Origin: JBOGFC01 sp050742155
Lineage (GTDB): Bacteria; Actinomycetota; Acidimicrobiia; Spongiisociales; JALYHC01
NCBI GenBank assembly: GCA_050742155.1
Contig: JBOGFC010000077.1
Location: 1 to 24,334, forward strand
Direction of reading: 5' to 3'
DNA length: 24,334 nucleotides
Each line of letters starts with the position of its first letter. Within the stretch, counting starts at the first letter, position 1. The translations under genes and the position numbers were made by a program. This document shows positions 17,410 to 22,848 of the stretch, piece after piece. Below the pieces are notes generated by a model that worked only from the letters and a program-made list of their open reading frames with translations, made no database searches and had not been told where the DNA came from.

Positions 17410-18792
17410 TTGGCTGCGGGCTACCAACCGGACGCGACCAGCAACCCTCTGAGCATGCTACGGGCGCGTCTTTTGGCGGGATCGACGTGGGCTCTTGGAG
17501 CCAGGGTGCTCACTTCCGTGACCTCTTTGGCCTTAGGAATCCTTCTGACACGCCTCCTGCGGCCAGGAGACGTCGGCATTTACTTCCTCACGATGAGCGT
17601 CGTGACTGTGGCGGCCCAGCTCGCGACGCTGGGTCTGCCTCGGGCGACCCTCCGAATGGTTGCGCAGTCGGTGGGTGGCAGAGATACCGCGCGTGCCCGT
17701 GGGACTGTTCGTACAGTGTTTCGGCTCAGCGTGATCGGTTGCCTGGCAATTGCCATGTTCCTCGGGATTGGGCCCGGCGCCTGGCTAGCGAGCACGTTAT
17801 TCGATTCTCAGATGATGGCCCAGATCATGCCACTTGCTGCCTTCTGGGCGGTGCTACTTGCCTTCCAAGGCCTGCTCACCGAGACCTTGCGGGCCTTCCA
17901 CGACGTCCGGTTGGCAAGCCTTCTGCCGGTCATCACGGGGCTTCTCTCCGCTGCCGCGCTTTGGGCCGCCACGTGGGGAAAAGAGGCCACGCTTGCTCAG
18001 GTCGTACTGCTGACACTCATGGCCCTCCTGGCGACCAGCCTCTTCGGCCTCGCGCTCATCCCTCGAAAGCTGAAGCCATTGGCTACCGAGATCAAAGTCC
18101 GAAGTATGGAGGTCCTTCGCGTCGCCTGGCCAATGCTTATGACAGGTCTGAGCCTCTTCGCTGTGTCCCAAATTGATCTCTGGATCATCGGTGCGTTCCG
18201 CAGCCAGGAGGAGGTAGCCATATATGGAGCATCTCTCCGCGTTGCAAGTCAAGTTGGTGTACCTTTGGTCGTTCTCAATGCTGTAGTGCCCCCTGTGATC
18301 GCCGAGATGTTTGCGGGGGGCGAAAGAGAGAGGCTATCTGTTCTTCTGCAGACCTCAGCACTGCTGGCGACCGTGCCAGCCCTTATTCTCTTCGTCATTC
18401 TTGCGTGGCTGGGAGAGCCGCTGTTGACGCTTCTGTTCGGTCCCTCCTATTCCCAGGGCAGCGGCGTCCTGATGGTATTGAGCCTCTCGTATCTTGTCAG
18501 CGTGGCGTCGGGGTCGTGTGGCTTCGCCCTTTCGATGACCGGACACGAGCGCAACCGCATGGTGATCACGCTCCTATCAGGCTTCATCTTGGTGGGTGGA
18601 GGGCTACTGACGGTCGGACGGTTTGGCCTAATGGGAGTAGCCATCTCAAGTACGTCCGCCGTCGTGGTTCAGAACGTGCTCGGCGTGCTCGCCGCCCGAC
18701 GACAAGCAGGAATATGGACCCAGGTAGGCATTAGACCTGCCCGAGCTCTCCTGGCTTCCCTTCGCCGCGCGCCGCGGACTAGGGCTAGATAG
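17410..18792 (+). CDS. Wzx-type lipid-linked oligosaccharide flippase
   Basis: A polytopic membrane protein of about 460 aa with 12-14 hydrophobic helices, of the MOP superfamily (Wzx/PST). It would flip undecaprenyl-diphosphate-linked repeat units across the membrane. The N-terminus has the family pattern of a helix beginning GSTWALGARVLTSVTSLALG followed by LLTRLLRPGDVGIYFLTMS. The start is ambiguous: TTG 17410 lies 3 bp after the previous stop, and ATG 17455 would remove 15 polar residues and still leave helix 1 complete. An ATG at 17403 forms an ATGA overlap but leads into another frame lacking membrane character. It is the last gene of the left operon. Together with the Wzy-like protein and the Wzz-like ATPase it completes a Wzx/Wzy export route. 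Confidence 0.88.
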   Translation: MAAGYQPDATSNPLSMLRARLLAGSTWALGARVLTSVTSLALGILLTRLLRPGDVGIYFLTMSVVTVAAQLATLGLPRATLRMVAQSVGGRDTARARGTVRTVFRLSVIGCLAIAMFLGIGPGAWLASTLFDSQMMAQIMPLAAFWAVLLAFQGLLTETLRAFHDVRLASLLPVITGLLSAAALWAATWGKEATLAQVVLLTLMALLATSLFGLALIPRKLKPLATEIKVRSMEVLRVAWPMLMTGLSLFAVSQIDLWIIGAFRSQEEVAIYGASLRVASQVGVPLVVLNAVVPPVIAEMFAGGERERLSVLLQTSALLATVPALILFVILAWLGEPLLTLLFGPSYSQGSGVLMVLSLSYLVSVASGSCGFALSMTGHERNRMVITLLSGFILVGGGLLTVGRFGLMGVAISSTSAVVVQNVLGVLAARRQAGIWTQVGIRPARALLASLRRAPRTRAR

Positions 18793-19413
18793 CGACTCGG
18801 TGTCCCGTTCGCGTGAGCAAATGTTTCTCTTTCCCGAGGGCAACCCGGGCACGGCGAGCTTCAGCCCTTCGTCGGGGTGAACGGACAACTCAGATCAGAG
18901 TGGGGATCAGGGATAGGACTCTTTCCGCCAGGTAACCCGGGTCTACGCGTTTGAGTGGGGAGAGCGGCCTCGGAGGGGTGAGGGGGATGGGGTGTTCCAG
19001 TCGATCCCTCCAATCCTCGACTACCAAAGCGATCGCGACGAGCTGGGTCGAAGTTCTATCAATGGATGGATCAAACATGAGATTCCGGAAGACCCATGGG
19101 GTAACCACGGTATGAACCGACGACTCGGGGATGGTGAGGATTTCGGGGCTAGGGCTTGCCCCCAGGCGTTAGCGAAGTGGGCCAGGGGAAGGTGTTCGGC
19201 ACCGGGGCGTCGGCCGGGGGCGGGTTGGAGGCTTGCTGAGACCGGACGTCCATCAGAGGACCAGGCTGTCGCCTTCCTTGGGTCGCTTGCCCTCCGGGCC
19301 GTATCGGTCAACGGGCTGCCGGTGCAGCAACCCTGGTTCTGCTGATCATCAGGAGGATTCGCGTGCCGGTGCGCACGTCTCACAGCCGGCGACGCTTGAG
19401 GCCTTGTTCTCGT
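18793..19413 (+). other. Gene-poor interval between convergent units
   Basis: No convincing gene is seen in this 621 bp. The longest candidate with protein-like composition is on the minus strand at 18,890-19,108 (72 codons from GTG, containing FDPSIDRTSTQLVAIALVVEDW). It matches no family I recognise and lacks a clear ribosome-binding site. A G-rich tract at 18,957-18,992 has four runs of at least four G (loops of 14, 3 and 2 nt) and could form a quadruplex. Small inverted repeats occur at 19,317-19,330 and 19,342-19,352, too weak to call terminators. The interval lies between the + strand flippase and the - strand membrane protein, so transcription of both units should end here. Confidence 0.6.
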
Positions 19414-20046
19414 TCACCCCGGAGTCGATGGGCCCAACGCGGTCATGACCACCAGCCCGCTCGAGTAACCGACCGCAGCCGACAGAGCCAGGGTCTCGCC
19501 AACTTCCTCGATAGTGGTCAATGGCCCGTACATGTCGCTGTACAGGTCGACGGGGCCCGCGAACAGAAAGAGGCCGAGCAACAGGAGCAGGAGGTTCAGT
19601 CCGACGCGCCGGCGCACGTTGATCATCCTGAAAGTCGCCCACACCGCCGCCGCGCCGCCCACGGCGGACAGCACAAGGAGCGACAAGAACTGGCCCCAGG
19701 CGTCTTCCGGCACCCCGAGCCGCTGGGCGAGGTCGGCCAGTGCGGGAACCGTGGCCAGCCCCCGTCCCACTTGAGAGTGCAGGGCGATCCAGTCTTCCAG
19801 CGCGACCAGACCGAAGACAAGGGCGAAGATGCCCATGCCGGGAGAGCGGGCGAGCTGCGCAACGAAGCCCAGGCCGGCCACCACGATGATGCCCTTGATC
19901 AATGCCCAAAGGTCCGTCGCCCGAGGCGAGCCGAGAACCAACTGCACCCCCCAAGCCAGCGCGTCGCCGCTCACCACAGCCATCGCTACGAAGAGCGCCG
20001 CATCTCGGGCGTTACTCGGAAGGCCCCGGGGCTGGCGACCGGGCAA
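19414..20046 (-). CDS. Small polytopic membrane protein of unknown family
   Basis: A 210 aa membrane protein with about five or six hydrophobic segments: ALFVAMAVVSGDALAWGVQL, GIIVVAGLGFVAQLA, GIFALVFGLVALEDWIAL, FLSLLVLSAVGGAAAVW, LNLLLLLLGLFLFAG and a last one around YSSGLVVMTALG. An acidic signature (VDLYSDMYG then TIEEVGE) lies between the last two helices. I do not recognise the family. The same signature appears in the remnant at 15.03-15.28 kb, so this genome region carried at least two copies, one in the sugar cassette and one by the lasso genes. The start is TTG 20046, directly after an in-frame stop; a later ATG at 19983 would cut the first helix. It is the last gene of the minus-strand unit, 102 bp after the kinase gene. 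Confidence 0.65.
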   Translation of the reverse strand: MPGRQPRGLPSNARDAALFVAMAVVSGDALAWGVQLVLGSPRATDLWALIKGIIVVAGLGFVAQLARSPGMGIFALVFGLVALEDWIALHSQVGRGLATVPALADLAQRLGVPEDAWGQFLSLLVLSAVGGAAAVWATFRMINVRRRVGLNLLLLLLGLFLFAGPVDLYSDMYGPLTTIEEVGETLALSAAVGYSSGLVVMTALGPSTPG

Positions 20047-20148
20047 TCATCCGCCGAAGCCTGAGCGGTGACGACCTGCGGCTCGGAACGTGGCTGGCAC
20101 TCTGGAAGACAAGGCGCCATTGTCGAGCTTCGACCCGCCCCTGAGCCG

Positions 20149-21033
20149 TCATGACGTCTGCCTTCGTGAGGAGATCGTCTCCACCAACCCGTCTACCGCC
20201 TCTTTCATCGAGCCCCACTCCGGAGGCCGCCGTAGCTCCCAGCCGGGCAGGGCCGCCAGCTGCAGTAAGTGTTCCGGATGCCTGGGAGGGAGGACCAAGC
20301 TGAGGTTCTGGGCGAGCCGCACCAGCCGCTCGGGAGCGGGAAGGGGGACCAGCTCGACTGTGTCGCTCGAAGCCAGGAACACCCACCCAGCCAACGGGAG
20401 ACTTGACGGGATGGGATCGAGTCTCAAGCGCCAACGTTCCCTGGGCCCATAGGGAAGGAACTCCTCCACTCCCAAGTGGCGAGCAGCCTCGGCTCGCAGG
20501 TCCACGCACCTAGGGCCGGCGAACACCCTGACCCCCTCCACTGCCAGGAGATCGTCGGCCACCACCTGGTAGTCATGACGCGCCATCCACCCGAGGAGGG
20601 AGCTCTTCCCCGATTCCTTTTCCCCTAACACACCCCATGCTCCGCCGTCGGCGAGAAACCCGCCGGCATGAAAGCTGAGCCATCCCTCCCAGCGACAGAG
20701 CACGGAGGCCACCGGTGCCAGATACGGGTGGACGACCTCATCGGCCGACAGAGGCTCGCCCACGACGAACTCGGCCCGTCTGGTGAGTCGATCCAGAGTG
20801 ACAGCCCCCATCTCGCCGAAGCTGAGTACCAGGTGGTCGTCGTCGATGCGTCCCTTGGGGGCCGGGGGCCTGTCTTCCTGGGAGAAGAGAAGCTCCACGG
20901 GCGGCCAGCTGTCGTCGCAGGCCACGAGGAGCCTTCGCGGGAGGTGGGCTCCCTCGAGCCGCAGGCCATACACCCCGTGAGGCGTGGGCCCAGGCGGCCC
21001 GGAAGGAGCGGGCGAGGTGTTCGGGCTAGACAC
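20149..21033 (-). CDS. HPr-kinase-like protein, putative lasso-peptide kinase
   Basis: A 294 aa P-loop kinase of the HPrK C-terminal-domain type, as found in lasso-peptide clusters where such enzymes phosphorylate the peptide. The N-terminal part starts with the usual VYGLRLEG. The core has LSFHAGGF (His122), the Walker A loop GEKESGKSS (137-145) and VADDLL (158-163), the double Asp of HPrK-like enzymes. I chose GTG 21033, which has a GGCGGG 5 nt upstream and leaves space for the divergent precursor gene. An in-frame ATG at 21075 and another start at 21177 exist; the latter would run antisense through the precursor. Known lasso kinases modify a C-terminal Ser, which neither precursor here has, so the substrate residue may differ. 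A role in polysaccharide regulation is the alternative. Confidence 0.75.
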   Translation of the reverse strand: MSSPNTSPAPSGPPGPTPHGVYGLRLEGAHLPRRLLVACDDSWPPVELLFSQEDRPPAPKGRIDDDHLVLSFGEMGAVTLDRLTRRAEFVVGEPLSADEVVHPYLAPVASVLCRWEGWLSFHAGGFLADGGAWGVLGEKESGKSSLLGWMARHDYQVVADDLLAVEGVRVFAGPRCVDLRAEAARHLGVEEFLPYGPRERWRLRLDPIPSSLPLAGWVFLASSDTVELVPLPAPERLVRLAQNLSLVLPPRHPEHLLQLAALPGWELRRPPEWGSMKEAVDGLVETISSRRQTS

Positions 21034-21076
21034 GGTGGCCCGCCAACGGTAGCCTGGAATTGAGCTGGAGCCCATG

Positions 21077-21085
21077 AAGGGAGAG
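21077..21085 (+). promoter_or_regulatory. Ribosome-binding site of lasso precursor A1
   Basis: The purine-rich AAGGGAGAG contains AGGGAG 7 nt before ATG 21091, a strong Shine-Dalgarno match on the + strand. It supports the small + strand gene as genuinely translated although longer minus-strand frames cross it. Confidence 0.7.
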
Positions 21086-21090
21086 ATCGC

Positions 21091-21261
21091 ATGGCCGACC
21101 CGGCTTTTCCCCAGCAGCCGCTCCGCTATGAACCGCCCGCCCTGCGGGTAATCGGCTCGGTCGAGGAACTGACTCAAGGTGTAACCGGCACGATTGCCGA
21201 CGGCCTATCAGGAACACCAGGGCGGCACTCCACGCCGGGCCCGCCTCCCAGCGTTCCCTAG
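21091..21261 (+). CDS. Lasso peptide precursor A1 (short, + strand)
   Basis: A 56 aa precursor peptide. The leader contains YEPPALRVIGSVEELTQ (residues 13-29), the YxxPxL...G...LT pattern bound by actinobacterial lasso leader-binding proteins. It also has the conserved penultimate Thr (Thr28, position -2). Cleavage after Gln29 gives a 27-residue core starting GVTGTIAD. Gly1 and Asp8 fit an 8-residue macrolactam ring, and the tail is rich in Pro, Gly and Ser, ending SVP. It has a strong ribosome-binding site and a TAG stop at 21,259-21,261. It lies on the opposite strand to the other lasso genes, divergent from the HPrK-like kinase and convergent with the sugar transferase. The leader is nearly identical in pattern to precursor A2 at 22.7 kb, so one enzyme set could process both. 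Maturation is predicted, not shown. Confidence 0.85.
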   Translation: MADPAFPQQPLRYEPPALRVIGSVEELTQGVTGTIADGLSGTPGRHSTPGPPPSVP

Positions 21262-21318
21262 GCGGCCCGCCGCCCTCATCTCCGAGCCTGCCGGCCAGGC
21301 ACGATGTTGCCTCGTCCG

Positions 21319-22041
21319 TCAATACCCAGGACGACGTCCTAAGGCGGCCGGGACCGTCCACAGCAGGATCTTCAGGTCGGTCAGCAAGGAAGCTCGGGTC
21401 AAGTACTGAAGATCGATGTCTGTGCTCTCGTGCATCAGGCCCTCCCCCCGCGCCGAGATCTGCCAGATCCCGGTGATGCCCGGCTTCACCAGGTGCCTGA
21501 GGTGCTGCCAGGGCTCGTAGCGAGCCACGATGTGCACCAGCTCGGGGCGGGGTCCCACCAGGCTCATCTGACCCAAAGCCACGTTCCACAGCTGGGGGAG
21601 CTCGTCGAGGCTCCACTTGCGGAGGAAGCGGCCCAGCGGCGTGATGCGGGGGTCGTTTGCGGTCTTGTGACGGGTGCGTCGGTCGGGCCAGTGGTAGGGC
21701 TGCTGCTGCCTGCGCCGGTCGGGGAGCATCGTGCGGAACTTGTACATCGTGAAGACCTTGCCATACCGTCCCACCCGCTGCTGGGTGAGGATCGCCGGTC
21801 GTCCCATGGTTCGCCGGATCGCCAGGATGATCACCACCGCCAGGGGGAGGGTGACCCCCGACAGGACCACTGCGGCCAGCCGGTCCAGCACCGGCTTGAC
21901 GAAACGGTCGTACGACCCGGGCTCGTAAGCAGCTTGGGCCGATCGACTGCGGAGATCGACGACGATCTGGGTCGCATCGAGGATGGCCGGATTCGCAACG
22001 CTCGTCCGAGGGATTCCGGCCTGCCGGAGCTCGTCCGTCAT
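21319..22041 (-). CDS. Priming undecaprenyl-phosphate sugar-1-phosphate transferase
   Basis: A 240 aa PglC/WbaP-type sugar transferase that starts repeat-unit synthesis by moving a sugar-1-phosphate to undecaprenyl phosphate. One hydrophobic membrane segment lies at about residues 54-75 (LAAVVLSGVTLPLAVVIILA), then the catalytic domain with KFRTM (101-105), PRITPLGRFLRKWSLDELPQ (131-150, Asp146-Glu147 pair) and GQMSLVGPRPE (157-167). KPGITGIWQISARGE follows at 186-200. The family's large N-terminal multi-helix region is absent, as in the minimal form. ATG 22041 has GGGAGGGG upstream. It is the only priming enzyme in view, so it probably serves the Wzx/Wzy locus to the left even though it sits between lasso genes. 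Its first codons and 5' region are duplicated at 22.43-22.56 kb. Confidence 0.92.
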   Translation of the reverse strand: MTDELRQAGIPRTSVANPAILDATQIVVDLRSRSAQAAYEPGSYDRFVKPVLDRLAAVVLSGVTLPLAVVIILAIRRTMGRPAILTQQRVGRYGKVFTMYKFRTMLPDRRRQQQPYHWPDRRTRHKTANDPRITPLGRFLRKWSLDELPQLWNVALGQMSLVGPRPELVHIVARYEPWQHLRHLVKPGITGIWQISARGEGLMHESTDIDLQYLTRASLLTDLKILLWTVPAALGRRPGY

Positions 22042-22146
22042 GTTCCCCTCCCGAGGTAGACGGTGCCTCCGCCCGCAGCCAGGTCGGGCACTCTACGTGA
22101 TATCGCCGGCCGTTTCAAGTCCCCTGTCAGCAGGGCGGAAGCGGTC
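22010..22146 (-). repeat. Imperfect direct repeat, copy 1 (5' region of sugar transferase)
   Basis: This stretch covers the first codons of the sugar transferase, its ribosome-binding site and about 100 bp upstream. It matches 22,427-22,561 in the same orientation. Nearly identical blocks are TTCCCCTCCCGAGGTAGAC and GGTGCCTCCGCCCG (+ strand), with further patchy identity through GTTTCAAG and GTCAGCAG. The start codon and MTDELR are shared. The end of the epimerase fragment lies inside it. Edges are approximate because they were aligned by eye. Confidence 0.75.
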
Positions 22147-22284
22147 GCTCTCGATCCCCTCCAGCTTGCTCTCCTCAACGTCCAGTCCGGCCAGCTGGTA
22201 GTCCGAAGAGGCCAGGAGATGCTCGACGAGATGCGAGCCGATGAAGCCCCCGGCGCCCAAGATCGCTATGTGCAAATCCCCCAC
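22093..22284 (-). pseudogene. Truncated NAD-dependent epimerase/dehydratase fragment
   Basis: A 63-codon minus-strand frame from GTG 22284, with GAGGAG upstream, encodes LHIAILGAGGFIGSHLVEHL, the N-terminal Rossmann GxxGxxG of an extended SDR sugar-nucleotide epimerase or decarboxylase. Its second strand GLDVEESKLEGI follows. After about 45 residues homology stops where the direct repeat begins, and the frame ends at TGA 22093. Full-length relatives are about 310-340 residues, so the catalytic YxxxK part and the substrate domain are missing. It looks like a gene cut by the duplication that also placed the intact sugar transferase just downstream. Expression of a non-functional peptide is possible. 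Confidence 0.75.
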
Positions 22285-22319
22285 GTTCCTCACTCCTCGA
22301 AGTGGGGGAGCCTGGGAGA

Positions 22320-22459
22320 CCATCGGGCTCGGTGTCCTCGAGCATCGGCCGCGCTCGGTAGGTGGCGTCGCCGGTGGGAGGCCGCTGACCCTCGGCTTCG
22401 AGGGTCGGATTCGAGATGGTTGGCAGACGGATTCCGGGTGGCCGGAGTTCGTCCGTCAT
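22320..22459 (-). pseudogene. Decayed copy of the sugar-transferase N-terminus
   Basis: ATG 22459 follows the same GGGAGGGG ribosome-binding site as the intact sugar transferase. It encodes MTDELRPPGI followed by SNPTLEA, corresponding to MTDELRQAGI and ANPAILDA of the intact gene. Similarity fades after about 25-40 residues. No membrane helix or catalytic domain follows, and the frame then runs out of phase through the epimerase fragment. It appears to be a leftover start of a duplicated gene; the end coordinate marks where I lose similarity. A short independent peptide is less likely. Confidence 0.6.
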
Positions 22460-22561
22460 CTTCCCCTCCCGAGGTAGACGGGTGCCTCCGCCCGGGGCCC
22501 AGGTAGAGCAAATCTTCGTTAGATGAGCGGCGGTTTCAAGGCCCGTCAGCAGAGCGCAAGC
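22427..22561 (-). repeat. Imperfect direct repeat, copy 2
   Basis: This is the second copy of the repeat at 22,010-22,146. It carries the duplicated 5' region and first codons of the sugar transferase. The copies are about 415 bp apart with the epimerase fragment between them, consistent with a tandem duplication followed by loss. Confidence 0.75.
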
Positions 22562-22651
22562 ACAGAACCACGACTGAGAAGCGCCGGGCGACGCTCGGCG
22601 TCTGACTTGAACCATCCGGTTCTCTGCCGGCTGGTCGATTCGGAGCTTTGT

Positions 22652-22798
22652 CTACCCTCCGACGGGTACGACCGAACCCACGATCGGGGTGGCATTGGTG
22701 AATCCGTCCGGGGTCGGGCCGATCTTGTTGAACTGCTGGGTCAGCTCAGCCACCGATCCGAGGACTCGCAGGACGGGGGGCTCATAGATGGGAGCCAT
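22652..22798 (-). CDS. Lasso-type RiPP precursor A2
   Basis: A 48 aa precursor. The leader has YEPPVLRVLGSVAELTQ (residues 5-21), matching precursor A1 residue for residue at Tyr, both Pro, Leu, Gly and the ELTQ end (Thr20). If cleavage follows Gln21 as in A1, the core is 27 residues starting QFNKIGPTPDG and the only acidic residue is Asp at core position 10. That does not fit the usual 7-9 residue lasso ring. Rings of 8 or 9 would need cleavage after Phe23 or Gln22. The tail is hydrophobic and ends PVGG. ATG 22798 has a strong AAAGGAG; a longer in-frame start at 22963 lies inside the cyclase gene and adds no leader-like sequence. It lies 50 bp downstream of the cyclase, on the same strand. 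Confidence 0.82.
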   Translation of the reverse strand: MAPIYEPPVLRVLGSVAELTQQFNKIGPTPDGFTNATPIVGSVVPVGG

Positions 22799-22803
22799 GT
22801 GGA

Positions 22804-22810
22804 CTCCTTT
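22804..22810 (-). promoter_or_regulatory. Ribosome-binding site of precursor A2
   Basis: AAAGGAG on the minus strand ends 5 nt before ATG 22798. It fixes the start of the 48 aa precursor and rejects the longer in-frame start. Its strength fits a substrate peptide made in excess over its enzymes. Confidence 0.75.
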
Positions 22811-22848
22811 CTCCGTCACGCGCAGGCTACGCCCAACCACGCACCGTG

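Noticed and set aside
17403..18176. Alternative frame starting with ATGA overlap inside the flippase gene
   Set aside because: The overlap looks attractive, but the product is Arg/His/Pro-rich and lacks helices, while the neighbouring frame encodes a full flippase.
18890..19108. Minus-strand 72-codon frame in the gene-poor interval
   Set aside because: It has fairly protein-like composition but no ribosome-binding site, no recognisable family and no partner gene. It is kept only as a note in the interval entry.
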